The position numbers and the translations under genes were made by a program. This document shows positions 10,390-22,249 of a DNA stretch of 64,000 nt, piece after piece. Within the stretch, counting starts at the first letter, position 1. Each line of letters opens with the position of its first letter. The notes beneath the pieces are model-generated. The model did no database searches. It saw nothing but the letters and a program-made list of their open reading frames with translations, and was not told where the DNA came from. The DNA is from Maratus speciosus (lineage: Eukaryota; Arthropoda; Arachnida; Araneae; Salticidae), in assembly GCA_963932465.1 (NCBI GenBank), contig OZ010799.1:162932761-162996760 (forward strand). The letters are read 5' to 3'.

Positions 10390-12420
10390 GTGAACGTAGA
10401 GACTCTGATGGGCAGTGGGTGCTCGTTTAAAGGCAATAATTCTCTTCATCGTTGTCATCCATTCTGCGACGGACATGTTTAGAATGAACCATTAAAATTG
10501 ATCATATGCCACCTCCAAGACCAGTGAAATTTCTCTACATCATTTATTAGACAAGATCGTTGGCAAAATTTAGATTATAACCCACAGGGATTCACCGGAC
10601 CAATAGGAAAATCATTTTCCACGTGCCATTCTCTTCTTATTTTAATTTTTGAAGCCATAGAGAGTAATTTTAAAACATTATTTCCTAAAATCGAGAAAAG
10701 GGTACTCAGCACATATAAGAAATACCTGCTAGACATTTGCAAAGTTATTTCATCAAGATATGTCTCAGAAGAACTAGCGAATAGGAACCCAAGAAACTTC
10801 TCCTACGCAAGATGGCTCACAAAGGCGCATAAAATTATTCGCTTTTATAAAGGGGAGACCGGGGCTAGTAAGCGCGGTTTTTAGTTATTGATTTTTATTA
10901 ATTTTTTGTTTAAGTTTTTTATGAAACTTTAACAATACTTTTAAATAACAGGCATTGGGCTATAAATAACAGGAGTTTTGAATTTGTAGCTTTTGTAGTT
11001 TTCGTTTACCGGAAGCCTAAAGTAAAATGAAAATTGTGCGCCAACCTATCCCGTCACGCGGCAAGTTGCCTATACTTATGGGGTAAGTTGGCACACGCTT
11101 TATAAAAATTTAAATGAAACTCGAATAAGACACACAGTTAAGAGAAATCAATTTAATTATCACCAGTAAGTTTAAACAAAGGCGTTATCGCCGTAGAATG
11201 TAAATTCTAAATTATACAAATATAAAAATACTGAATAAATCATTAACTTCTGTCCTACTCGATATCACCATCAGAGTTACAATTGTCACAAATGAAAAAT
11301 CGAGTGTCTGCGTTTGGGGAAGCCTCGTGTGCCCAAAATATTGCATTGTAACCACTTTTCTCGGTGTTTACTGTTTTTCAAGCTACCAGCATACACCAGG
11401 CACCGAGCCAACTTGCCCCGTGTTCAATGCGCCAACTAGCCCCATAATAAATTTCTTCACAAAAGGGACACGTAAGGAAAAATAATCCAAATAAATCACA
11501 TATGGAGTAGGTACAGTTAATCATACACTAAGAAAAACTGCACAAGTTAAATCGCAATTATTAAGATAAGTATTAGAAATTAGAAAAAGAATGAAGCAAC
11601 AAAAAATATTTTTGGGTGCAAAAAGCAGTAAAATCGTAATAAATATCCACTGCACGTAGGTAACGCTGCAAAACTACAATGAAGATTGTAAAAAGCAAGA
11701 AGAAAGGTACTCTGTGACTGGTTGCACAACCTATCCACAAACAGGCTATTTATGAGGACTGTGCCACGTAGACTGACTTACACTGACTTACCCACGTAGC
11801 CAACTAGCCCCGTCTCCCCTAAGCACTGATTGATCATCAGAGTCTGGATTACTCACAAAGTATGTAATCCAAGTTTATGGCGCAGGATGGTTTACACCAA
11901 ATATAATGCACATCCAAAAAATTGATCTAAAAACTTATGTGAGATTACTCGACTACTGAACATCACAGAAAACGGCAAAAAACAAATACTAAATAAAATT
12001 ATTTAGAACATCAAGAGCAAATTTTTCACATCGAGAGAAAATTCTTATTGCATTTTTGATGATCATCGCCATCACATTAAACAACAAACTTATCAACATA
12101 TAAAAAATGCAAGAGGTAGAGTACAGGATGACATACTCAAAGATGAAATACTTAAATGTTGTAAAATGTTATAGGAACAGAACTCCAATCACTATGCAGT
12201 AACTGGATGCAATTTTGGTGAAGATACTAGAGGGATGAATAGATTCCATTAATTCCAATGCATTACTCTGCTTACCTTATCATACACAAGTAATAGAAAT
12301 ATACGTGAAGGAGTGTCACAGCAGCATCATTTAGCGTCTGTGGAAATAAATAAGAGATGGACTACGTTGATACATAGAAAACTTATGCCAGTTTTTGATT
12401 AAAAAAAATCACAGTTCAAT
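10390..12420 (+). pseudogene. Decayed transposon protein, split by insertion
   Basis: The clearest part, 10688-10849, reads KYLLDICKVI, SEELANRNPRNFSYARWLT and KAHKIIRFY. This resembles a protein family I associate with arthropod transposons ('K.LldiC..i..G..s..LA.r.pG..shsRWLT.A.riLRlY'). After the insertion at 10851-11820 the similarity resumes with TKYVIQVYGAGWF, which fits the next conserved block ('Y..kvYap.WF'). The C-terminal part follows near 12180-12420. Stops and frame changes are frequent. The superfamily name is uncertain. Confidence 0.5.
10851..11820. mobile_element. Nested GGGGAGAC element
   Basis: It begins AGGGGAGACCGGGGCTAG and ends CTAGCCCCGTCTCCCC. The flanks are TAAA on the left and TAAG on the right, suggesting a 3-bp TAA duplication as in PIF/Harbinger elements. 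The interior repeats GGGGYWAGTTGGC-like motifs on both strands near 11040-11095 and 11400-11450. No long frame is present. Its removal reconnects the two halves of the surrounding pseudogene. Confidence 0.7.
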
Positions 12421-12949
12421 ATATAAATAAAACATTGCGCTCAGATGGAAGGGTGGTCGGGCTATGCACTGTTATGTCATGAAAAGCAGGCACCTCCACG
12501 TGATACCTCCTGGGTAGATTTGAAAGCAACTACGTAAGAGCTGGTTCTAAATAACAATTAGTTGTATGACACAACAGAGTGTGAACGCCTTTTTTTCCTC
12601 AAAAGTTGTCAGTTTTGATCCAGTTATACAGAACGAAGATATCGTTTTATAGTTTAAATATGTTACGTCATTAATAATAAAGGTTTAAATGACACTTTTA
12701 AATTATAACCATCTCTATAGAATTTTTTGAAAAAATATCAAATTTTACCCAAAATTTCGACTTTTGGACCAAAAGCGCAGACTCAAGTAATTTTTTTCAG
12801 CGGCAATATTTCACGCATATGATATACTAGTATAAAAGAAACTTTTGGCACCCACCCGTTTTTGATTTAAAAAAAAAATAATTTTTTTCGCTCCACCCTA
12901 TTACCCAGGCCTTGCAGATAAAGCCCGAAGAGTTTCCAATGCTTCCATC

Positions 12950-14025
12950 TTTAACCGGTTAAAGCTAGGTCTAACCAATCTTGGTCTGTTAAAGCCCAAA
13001 ATTATTATAAAACATCTTTGTAGAAACATACTAAAACCTTATAATCAGGAAAATTTTGTTTGTACCTTTGTTGCTGAACCTGAATGAAAAAAAAAGAGTA
13101 ATTTAAGAATTTGAATGCAGAAAATGAAAATGAAAAGAAAAGAAAAGGTCTGTACTTTAAGAACAGAATTTACACAAAAGTTTTCACAAGAATTTAAAAA
13201 TTAGCCCGCGAATAACGTTTAAAGAGTGATTTAATTTTCACGTTTTATTTGTATTTTAGATAACATTTTCCTTTTTTTTTCAATATTACCACAAATACAA
13301 CACTTTAAAACTAGTACCGCCGGAAATTTCACTCAAGTGTGATAAAAATATTTTACACCAGAATTGTTATTAAAACTATCTAACTTATTTATTTAACTTA
13401 TTTCTCCGTGGTACATATTTATCTTATTTTAGAAAGATATTTCTGGTTCGAATCGGAGTATTTTTATTTGACACGGTCAAAGTGACCACTACGGCGGTTC
13501 TAGTGTTAAACTTGCATTTTAAACAACTGATGCAACTTAACAAATCTTATCCAACAGTATTTACTGCTTTAAATTGGATATTACTACTTATTTTAATAAT
13601 AATCTTATCAAATAGTTTAATCTTATAAACGAACAATAACATATGGAGTAGATGTGTCAATAATGGATACTCTTAAGGAATTTCTTTAAATTTATTTTTT
13701 AATTAATACTTAAATTTATTTTTTAATTAATAATTATAATTATTATATTATGTATTTTTCAATATTACATAAATCTATAAACAATACTTAACCATTCTCA
13801 TAGTCTCATTTCTCAATATGGATCAAAATTTAATTGTAAATAACAGAAATAAATCAAACCGCCCAAAATTCCAGTTATGGACACTCTCTGTTCCAGTAGT
13901 TGACACCCCACAAACAATAATAGATATAATTATTTTATAACTGTATTTGGTATCAGAATTTAATAATTCCGGGCTTTAACCGACCAAGATTGGTTAGATC
14001 CAGCATTAACCAGTTAAATAAAAAG
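12950..14025. repeat. Inverted repeat pair, about 55-bp arms
   Basis: The segment at 12950-13010 (TTTAACCGGTTAAAG...) is the inverted match of 13964-14022. Similar GGTTAAAGC/TTTAACC motifs also lie at 8948-8995 on the far side of the 3.9-kb element. An older pogo-like element may therefore have received that element. The interior is AT-rich and non-coding. Confidence 0.55.
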
Positions 14026-14358
14026 CCGACACTTAGAGTTCATAGAACTATTTTTCCTGATTTCTATTACATATTGGCATGCAATGGTGGAACATTTCAC
14101 CATAGTAAAAACTATGCCATAATCGGGAATTTTTAAAAATCAACTTAACAATGCATTAGTGGTACTAATTTCTTGCCCCACCAAAAGGTTCAATTTTGAA
14201 CATAATGACATTTGAACATGTGTATTTTTTTCACTCCATTATATGCTTTTAAAGATTGTGGCCATGTTGTAATATAAATATTTATCCATCATACAATTCA
14301 ATATAATATTTGTCTTCGGAAATTACAAAGTTAATGAAAATCTATCTTCGTAAAAGTT

Positions 14359-14627
14359 CACTGTAAAAAAAAATCTGTAATTCTTCAGATGTAAAGTCAC
14401 AGAAATCTGTATGCTTATTAAAGTTTTATCTGTACACTTTACAGAAAAATATGTAAATCAACAAAACTAGTTTACAGATTTCTGTAGCTTTAAAAAAGAA
14501 TCTTATAAAGTTTCAGTAATCTTACTAAAATCTTATCTGTCACCCGGGTTGCAGTTACATAAAATGTTCTAGGAATCTCAGTTTCCTGGAAAAGTCTTAG
14601 TAACTTTGCAGATTTTTTTTTACAGTG
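14359..14627. mobile_element. CACTG-ended MITE
   Basis: It starts CACTGTAAAAAAAAATCTG and ends with the reverse complement CAGATTTTTTTTTACAGTG. The flanks share TT. The interior carries several diverged CAGATTTCTGTA motifs, which may be subterminal repeats. Ends of this kind and short duplications occur in animal CACTA/CMC elements, but the assignment is tentative. Confidence 0.75.
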
Positions 14628-14764
14628 TTTATAAAAAATAATTAAATTAATTAAAACCACAGTATACTTCTATAGCCAAATGAAGCATACGTACGTTTTA
14701 CACACATCTCCTATATTTTAAAACATCTGTAGCGATGCAATAGCATTTTAATCAAGCATGTTAA

Positions 14765-15288
14765 CCCTTAAATGCCTGTGTTTTCAAAAATCATTGTAAT
14801 AATGTTTTTCGGCTTTCATTTTTCATTTATTTTCATTTAAATAAATCATGGGAAAAATACTTAAAAAATTCATATTTTGTTTTAAGTATAGTTTACGGCT
14901 AAAAAACAGTTTGTTACTAATCGGCAATACTGGTGTTTAATTTAAAAAATAGTTTCCCTTGATAAAATTCTATAATATTAAACACACAAGAATTTTAGGA
15001 ACTATAATAAGAAATAAATTTTACTTGCTCACTGCAGGTCAAAATCAGGTATTTCGCAAGCTTCCAAACAAAACAAAAAGAACAAGCATCAACAATTGAA
15101 AGAATAAATCTATCTTTATTCTTAAACAGCACAAGTGTTGCCATTTACATGTTGAAAATCGATTTAATAATATTTTCGGAATGTATTTTATTGGCAACAT
15201 TAGGCATTATAGCTTCAATATTATTCTAATAATATTTTAGAGCCTAAATTGTGTATGTTGCCGAAAAGCAACACCAGGCATTTAAGGG
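14765..15288. mobile_element. TTAA-flanked piggyBac-type MITE
   Basis: The ends CCCTTAAATGCCTG and CAGGCATTTAAGGG are flanked on each side by TTAA. This matches piggyBac-type terminal and target features. No transposase frame was found in its 524 bp. Confidence 0.8.
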
Positions 15289-16061
15289 TTAAAAATGTAC
15301 TATGAATTAAAAAAGAGGAATGATTTAAAAAATATATATACTTGGAGGTTTTTATAAAGTTTAACACAACCTTCTACTTTTAAATTAACACATTATTCTT
15401 AATTTTGCTCTCATAAAATATTTCTTGAGTTTAAAACTTTTTAAATTTGATGTGTAATAGAACTGTAAGCCTAAATTGATCGTCTTAGAATAACTAAAAT
15501 ATAAAAATATCACATTTCTTAAAATTTATAAAGATGTTTCGTGAAATATATCAAAATCGGAATGTTTCCCTATAGGCGAAGGAAAGTTACAAAGGTTTAC
15601 TCAGCATTTATTTCAGATTTTTTGTACCCGCTTAGAATTCAAAATATCTTATGTGCTTCTATGGGGTATTTTGAAATGTGATAAGAATATTCTATGAATA
15701 AAAAGTAAAAAAAAAAATAGAATTTTTTTTTGTAGTACTGCATTTTTCTTGAAAAAAAAAATGAATAATGCATTACATTTATATATGTTATTTTTAGGCA
15801 ATGTTTTAAATGAAATACTTAAGATACTCATTTTTTAATAATTGCATTATATTTAACAACTGTATTTTCCCTCAATGAATTGTCAAAGGCGTGTTAAATA
15901 CTTCTTTAAATACGCTTTTAAATATTTGACGTTAAAATCAAAATTTGAATATAGTGAGGTCAATTCTACTAGATAATCGTGCAGTCTGATTAAATATATT
16001 TAGATTTTCTTCCCTCCTCATGTCTTTCTCTTTCTTGAAACTTCAATAAAAAAATCATATA
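15289..16061. other. AT-rich sequence, no gene seen
   Basis: Homopolymer-rich, including A and T runs near 15705-15765. The short reverse frame here is low-complexity. Confidence 0.5.
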
Positions 16062-17043
16062 CACTCACTTATACGCGTTTGAAGGGATTGATTTAAAATC
16101 GCGCATAACTGAGATCCGCGCATAATTGAGAGGATGTTGTAATATGTAATAATTCTTTATACATATTATGGGGAAAACATTTTTAAATATAAGTATTATG
16201 ATTAATAATATTTTGTAAAATAAAAGAGGTGTAATATTAGTATAGTGTACTTAAAATGCTTACACTTTCCCTATAAAATTTAGTTTAAAAAATACAATAA
16301 ACGTAAAATTTCATTTTACATAGAAAAAGATATGCCGATTAGTCCTCTTTTAAGAAGTCATCGATGCTAGTTTGTTTATACAAGGATCTTTTCTAATGCA
16401 TTCAAGTGCGTTATTGTACTTAATGCTGCATCAGCATATTGAAGGTAACATCTCAAAGCGTCCAGGGCTCCTAAAGCAATAGCATAAGATAGGACTTTTA
16501 CGATATCAGTTTTATCATTATCATCATCTTCTCCTTCTTTTCCGGCTGTCATGTCACCAAAAACAGTTTCAATATCTCTTATTGCCGTTAATATCAGCCT
16601 TGACAAAATCTTGAAAAGAAAGAGAATCTTGGCATCTGCTATTCCATTCTTCTTCGTTTATTTCAACCAAATCTTTCCTATACTGCACTTTAACTTACCT
16701 TATTATAAATATATCTATTGGCTGGAATCTGCTAGTACAATTTACAGGGGAAAATATAACGCGTGTATATGTCAGAAATGGTAAATATGAAGGATGGGCG
16801 GGACACTGATCCCTCAATGGAATAACTTTTCCTTTTTTTTGCCACCTTCATATCAAATTCCTTCAAAAAGTCTAAAAATAGTCTGTTACTTCCGCGTATA
16901 ACTGAGAGACACAATTCAAAGTGACGCATATAAGTGAGAAATCTACAGTATTATTTTCCTATTCCTCGTGACAGGACCTTACGAAAATCGCGTATAAATG
17001 AGAGACGCGTATAAATGAGAGGCACATAAGTGAGAGGTGACTG
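16062..17043 (-). mobile_element. Tigger-type element fossil
   Basis: On the reverse strand the element begins CAGTCACCTCTCACTTATG with repeated 'CTCTCATTTATACGCG' subterminal motifs. The left border is a shortened version, CACTCACTTATACGCG, next to TA. The interior contains a decayed Tigger transposase on the reverse strand. Confidence 0.75.
16340..16606 (-). pseudogene. Tigger transposase C-terminal remnant
   Basis: The reverse strand reads an acidic linker (GKEGEDDDND), then ALGALDALRCYLQYAD and LNALEKILV. After a +1 shift it continues YKQTSIDDFLKED and a stop. This order, ending in a 'T.I.DFfk' tail, is typical of Tigger transposase C-termini. The DDE domain upstream is lost or unrecognisable. 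Confidence 0.7.
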
Positions 17044-17499
17044 TATTTTGAAAGGAAATTTTAAAGAAAAAAAGGAGATTGTTTACATAAAAAATAAAAT
17101 AAAAAGAATTTTGGAGCATCTTCTTTGATAATGTAAATATTTTTTTAATTGAGACTTTTACTGGTGTCTGATATGCCGTTCACATCAATTCGATGCGACA
17201 ATTTCATTTCAAGACAGAGCGAAACAGTGTGCGACAGTGATAGCAAGAGGAAAACAATCTCCAGCGTTATATTGGTTAAATTTTCTAAATTAGGGTTAAA
17301 TCCTTTGCAGCAAAATAAGGATTAAAGCGCAAGTAAATGATTTCAGCACATGCATGTTGCAGATATCTATAGAGATACGAAAAAGGGAGGAAGAACTCAT
17401 GTAATTATATATTATCAAGCCATATACTACGTTTAAAAAAAAATTACAATTCATCAGACATACAAGTAAAAATTACCTAAATACATTTAATACAATCAA

Positions 17500-17550
17500 A
17501 AAGCAAACGTTTCGAGCTATATTTTAGCCTCTCATCAATGCAATAAATAA
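17500..17550 (-). ncRNA. Degenerate hammerhead-like motif of a Penelope-like element
   Basis: The reverse strand reads TTGATGA, then GAGGCT...AGCTC (a possible stem II), then GAAAC. This resembles the hammerhead core CUGANGA...GAAA, but the first core base is changed and stem III is poor. It follows a Penelope-like coding remnant on the same strand, as such motifs do in Penelope-like elements. Activity is unlikely. Confidence 0.45.
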
Positions 17551-17639
17551 CATTCAAATGACCAAAAAACTACATATATTTACAGTTAAAAATTATCAGC
17601 AGTTAAAATTAAAGAAAGTATAAAAATATCAAAGCAATG

Positions 17640-17840
17640 CTGTGTATTCAGGTGGAAGTGCACATGATTCATTTATTGGCGAAGTTTGCTTACGAGTGAA
17701 CACACCTTCCAGGAAAACTCTACTTTTAACATCATTGAAACCGGATCTGATAACTGCCATATTTGCGAAATCTGGGATATGGTCGGTATCTAAAGAATGC
17801 TGTACAATTTTAGACTGTAAGTTTCCAGATTTGTAACAAG
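17640..17840 (-). pseudogene. Penelope-like element C-terminus (GIY-YIG region end)
   Basis: The reverse strand reads SKIVQHSLDTDHIPDF, then SRVFLEGVFTRKQTSPIN and a stop about 16 codons later. It matches the tail of Penelope-like proteins, with an 'a..H....H.fdf' block followed by an 'E' and a final 'N' of the GIY-YIG nuclease. The GIY-YIG tyrosines and the reverse transcriptase are not visible. The motif at 17500-17550 follows it downstream. Confidence 0.6.
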
Positions 17841-18396
17841 TTTATACGCGTTTTCTCAGCGTAAAGGTGCGAGTTAATTCCTGAAATGCGCAGACATAAT
17901 AGGCAGAACGAAGGAGGCTCATTATTTTGAGAGGTCCATTATTGTTTTTAATTAATATCTTGCATAATTAATAAAAAATCTACAAACTGGCTTCGATGTG
18001 CATAACTTCACATATACAAATACCTGCCTACCTGCCAAATATTCAGAGTCTGCGGGAAGCTCTATGTTCACATTTCTGAACATGCGCGCATACACATACT
18101 CACAAACGCCTATGTTTATTATTAAACATAATGCTACTGAGTTTTATTGTTCCATTGATACAGAACATGGAATCAGACGCGGATTTCCCGAGTTACGGAA
18201 TAAAGCTGTAAACTACATTTTTGTAACTGATATCTTTAATAGGTTTTTTACGTTTAATATATTTTTTAGATTGCCCATTAACAATTTAAAAAAGCATTTT
18301 TATGTAAAAAAAAAAGCAAAATATGTATTAAAATAAAGTTTTGAAATTTATTAAAAGCGGTACTTTCGTAATGTCCTTGTGCCAGAAGATAACACA

Positions 18397-18397
<1 letters not shown>
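17841..18397. other. No recognised gene
   Basis: A 112-codon frame at 17998-18336 on the + strand is unlike any family I recognise. Its C-terminal half is F/K/N-rich, as expected from AT-rich DNA. I do not annotate it as a gene. Confidence 0.5.

Positions 18398-18427
<30 letters not shown>
18398..18427. repeat. Poly(A) run
   Basis: About 30 consecutive A residues. No retroposon body is identified next to it. Confidence 0.9.
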
Positions 18428-18430
<3 letters not shown>

Positions 18431-18642
18431 CCAATGATCGCTATTTACAGCAGCCCTTTTGATTCAGATAATTTCAGTGGCTTAAGCTTGTAGTTTGATT
18501 ACATGCCTTAAATTTGTGTTTTATTTATATTTTATTACTTTATTTATTTATTGATGAAGTTATAATTTTGTTATGGAATATAAACAGGAGACAAATACTG
18601 AATTATTTGTATTAATTTAAGTGTAAATGTATTTATCTTTAA

Positions 18643-19735
18643 CCCTTTATCTACTGACGGTACTTATAAGTACCACTCACTTTAAACTTTTATACCATAG
18701 TGAATATTACTAATATTGTAATGCTACTCTGCTAAAACCGCTCTTTTAACCCCACTTTATCCGAATACATGCCAGCAGTAGTTCTAGGTTTGTTATTTTT
18801 CAGAGGAACGAGGCTATCTTTGAAGCAGTCGATGTGTTTTGTGCCGAAAATATGTACAGATTGCCACGCTCGTCTTTTCATTGCTGGAAACACAGTAAAG
18901 GGTATAAGATAAGTGTTGGATTTTTTTATGTGTTCATTATGATCTTAGAATACAATATGACTAGCTATTTTAGGTGAACGGTGTATGTATTTGATCTAAC
19001 TGTTGAATTACTCGGTGGTATTTATAAGTACCGTCAGTGCCCTGGGTGTTGGAGAAAAACTTCTTGTTTACTTTTCGTCTGTGTAGTTATCCATCGTTTC
19101 CATCTGTTTTAAAATGTAATTACTAAAATGTAGAGCAGTAATGATTTCCCTGGTATTTATTTTCTGTTTAATTGTTATTCTTTATAAGAAATCGAAAAAG
19201 CTCTGGCGCCGGCTCGATTTTGCTATGCTAGAAATGGCATATGTAAATCCATATATTGCTTATGTGCAGATGCGAAAGAACATGTTGTCCCTGGATTTGA
19301 CGTCGCATGACCAAAGGACTGCTAACAAGATCGAAACCTAAAAAAAAAAAAAAAATATATATATAGGGTTTTTTTACCCTTTCAGAAGCAAAGCATTTTC
19401 AATTCTAAAGGGTTGAAATAAATGATTAGCACCGGAATTTGCCAAACGATTTATTTGTAAATAAGAAAAAGTCCATATTTAACATACTTATTAAATCGAA
19501 AATATTTTCTGGTGTCAGTTGAAATACCTTGTGGATTTTCTGTTACGATATTTTAGTCATAGTGTACTGACGGTACTTTAAAGTACCACTTTAATTAATT
19601 ACCTCTAAATAATTAAATTTCTTACGGGTGAGAATTTTCTTTTATGTTTATCCATTAATTTTCATTGTAGTAACTGAAAAAAAAATATTACATGAAAAAA
19701 AAATTACAGTAGATCATAATGCCGTAGATAAAGTG
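18643..19735 (+). mobile_element. piggyBac-type element with decayed transposase
   Basis: TTAA at 18639-18642 is followed by CCCTTTATCTAC, and the right end GTAGATAAAGTG is followed by TTAA at 19736-19739. Palindromic subterminal motifs GGTACTTATAAGTACC (about 18659) and GGTACTTTAAAGTACC (about 19570) are present, with a diverged one near 19018. The element is 1093 bp, about half the usual length of an autonomous piggyBac. Confidence 0.8.
19141..19341 (+). pseudogene. piggyBac transposase C-terminal remnant
   Basis: The frame includes KKLWRRLDFAMLEMAYVNPY followed by IAYVQMRK. piggyBac transposases carry a comparable 'kWyrrlf..ll..a.vNayily' segment near the end of the DDE domain. The flanking TTAA ends support this. 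The catalytic aspartates are not visible and the upstream frame is broken. Confidence 0.6.
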
Positions 19736-19740
19736 TTAAT

Positions 19741-20495
19741 CGTCTGTGCACAGTAAAGATAGATTTTTAAAAATAATGCTAGAAAATTATTTAAAAATAT
19801 ATAATAATTTGGTAAATTGCGATTTTTAAAGAAATTACGATACGGATTTCAAACAAACTGCACTTGAAAGTACCCCTTTTCCTATTTGATGGCGAAAAAA
19901 TTAAAATGTACGATGTTTAATAGATGAAAAAATGGCAGTAAAATAGAGACTTAATCGTCTGGTGTTACCAACGTAAAAATGACGTCAGCATTTCGCGCGA
20001 ACATGTTTGTCCTTTATTATATAAATCCTGATATTTTTTAATGAAATAATGCAACAAATAAAATATAAAATTAACTCCTGTATATTTAATTTTAGATATC
20101 TAAATGATGTTGAATTCACGTTAGTGTTCAAGAATGTATTAAATAGTGAAATTTTACACCGTGTTCAATAGCATTCTTTACCTTTCCTGGAACCCAAAAG
20201 CTATAAAAAATATTCCTATTGCATAAATTTTGTAACAATGTTGTTTGAAATATATCAAAACTCACTGTATTACTAGAAGCGAATAAGGATTATGTAGGTT
20301 TACTTAGTATTTATTCCTGATTTTTTTATCCGCTGAGAAATTTAGAATTTCCCTTTTCCTTTGCTTCCCGTTATAGCAGTTTGGTATGTGATAAGAATGT
20401 AGTTTGAATAAATCGATGGGAGAAGCATTTTATCAAAATTTTTAGCCGTGCGCTTGATATACTGTTTTACATATAGAAAATATATTACATATACC
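19741..20495. other. AT-rich sequence, no gene seen
   Basis: It includes one TGACGTCA octamer at about 19980. Nothing else is recognisable. Confidence 0.5.
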
Positions 20496-20570
20496 AGGGT
20501 TTGGCGAACCTACGGCACGCGTGCCATAAGTGGCACGCTTCAGATTATTTTTGGCACGCATAGATTCAGG
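20496..20570 (+). mobile_element. hAT-like terminal fragment
   Basis: The sequence CAGGGTTTGGCGAACCTAC followed by GGCACGCGTGCC resembles one end of non-autonomous hAT elements ('CAG.GGTTGGC.AAC...GGCACGCGTGCC'). No matching right end was found. Confidence 0.45.
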
Positions 20571-20844
20571 TTCTACATCAAAATATAGTACAATTTCAAT
20601 TATATAATAACTTTTGCTATAATTATAAATTTAGTTATAATTATTGTTTTGTTTGTTAAATATAGAATTAATCAATTTTTAGAAGAATGCTTTTTAAATA
20701 AAACATCGGAAAATTAGGTATTTCAGCATAAGAAATTTAACTCTTAAATTCAAAACACAACTTGACATGTAAAAATTTGTATTAAAAAGGACATTTAAAC
20801 ATAATGTTCCATAAAACGTTGGGACAAATACTTAACGCATTCTT

Positions 20845-20890
20845 TTTATTACTAGCTGATCCGCATGGCATTGCCGGGACGCGTGGTAAT
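20845..20890 (-). mobile_element. Possible Helitron 3' end
   Basis: The reverse strand reads CCCGGCAATGCCATGCGG then ATCAGCTAG followed by T, resembling the GC-rich tail and CTAG-T terminus common to arthropod Helitrons. No partner 5' end was located. Confidence 0.35.
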
Positions 20891-21012
20891 AACATTAAAT
20901 GATCCCGAAATTTGTATGATTTTATATCTTTACGCGATTTTCTATGATTTTAAATGAAACAATCGCGAAAAAATATTGATATTAGTGTTAAAAACGCTCA
21001 GAATAAAGCACT

Positions 21013-21016
<4 letters not shown>

Positions 21017-21067
<51 letters not shown>
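21017..21067. repeat. Poly(T) run
   Basis: About 51 consecutive T residues. It may be the tail of a reverse-strand retroposon, but none is recognised. Confidence 0.9.
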
Positions 21068-21070
<3 letters not shown>

Positions 21071-21677
21071 GTAGAGCTGTTTTATAGTTAATATGTAATA
21101 TATACATTTCCTGTCGACATTGACATTTTTATCGGTTATTAATACAAATAATTTTGAACTTCGAGCGTAAAATATTATACAGCGCGTAATGGTCTCTTTT
21201 CTTCAAACAATATTCAAATACGACAAAAAATATTTTAAATAATTAATGTAAAAATAAAATTTTATGTGTAAGGAAATGTTGTTTAAGATTTTAAGTCATT
21301 AATACGGAATGTAAATCGCTTTTAACATTCCAAATAATCCGTACGTTATTTACATTTTGAATTCAGATAGTCTGGAAAAATAACAGGAAACGGAGATAAA
21401 TTACCATTTCTAATGTTTCAACGAATTAGTTTTTAATCTACTCTTTTAGATTTCACGCATTAAAAATTGAAAGAGATGAAATAGCTACGGTACTTACTTC
21501 TAAAATTAATGTTCCACGAAGAATTTTAAATCTTTAATCTATTTTCACATTTAAAAGTTCAGGTTGCATGCGTAAAAAGGCGATCAATCGCACTCTGTTA
21601 GGTACAAAAAATCTCATCATAAAACAATGTGTCTCTAAGAACATGATTATGAAAACGAAACTCAGAAAATTATATTA
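21068..21677. other. AT-rich sequence, no gene seen
   Basis: Nothing recognisable was found in either strand. Confidence 0.5.
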
Positions 21678-22129
21678 CAGTAGCCTTCCTCTTAACCGGA
21701 ACTCCGCTTTAACCGGTCGACTTTTTTCCCCAACATCAAACAAAATTCATAAAGGAAAATTTCGGTTCTTATTTCTTTTTGGTTAATTAACTCAAATTTA
21801 CATAATGTAGAATAATTTCAACCTCTTATAAAGTTATGTGACAAGATTTTTAACAATTTAATTTGTATTAAATATTGTTCATTATTTGTTATTAGTGATA
21901 ATTTTATTTCAATTCAGTTAATTATAACTAGCATTCATTTCTCAAAATATAGAAAATATATACTTTTTTAAAACTACACGAATTAAAAAACTAAATGCAT
22001 CCTATCCATTTAATTAATTAAATACGCAGTTACTTATTTACATTTTTTTTACTTCTCCGGTTTAACCGGGGTTTCTCTTAACCGGCTAACCCTCGGTCCC
22101 GTTTAGGCCGGTTAAGCGGGAGGCTACTG
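21678..22129. mobile_element. pogo-type MITE with CAGTAGCC ends
   Basis: The left end CAGTAGCCTTCCTCTTAACC and right end GGTTAAGCGGGAGGCTACTG are inverted matches flanked by TA. Internal CTTAACCGG motifs repeat near both ends. It is 452 bp with no transposase. The end pattern fits Tigger/pogo elements. Confidence 0.82.
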
Positions 22130-22249
22130 TACTTTTAATTGCTAAAAGTCGTAAGATTAAAACTTTAAAATCAGTAAAAATAGTTTTATTCGACTGCTTA
22201 AATGATTCGACACTACCCGAGACATTTTCAAAACAAATAAATATATAAA

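Larger units (their letters stand above)
9010..12900 (+). mobile_element. 3.9-kb element with 8-bp target duplication and duplicated 3' ends
   Basis: It starts TAGGGTGGAGCGAAAAAA and ends with the reverse complement. It is flanked by an exact 8-bp duplication, TTACCCAG at 9002-9009 and 12901-12908. An 8-bp duplication fits hAT or P-type transposons; I cannot decide between them. The inverted arms are very long, about 9010-10040 against 12170-12900, because both ends carry the 3' end of the same gene. The interior holds a decayed + strand transposase-like gene split by a further insertion at 10851-11820. Confidence 0.85.

Noticed and set aside
17998..18336. 112-codon open frame on the + strand
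   Set aside because: No family resemblance, an F/K/N-rich C-terminal half and no supporting context; expected by chance in AT-rich DNA.
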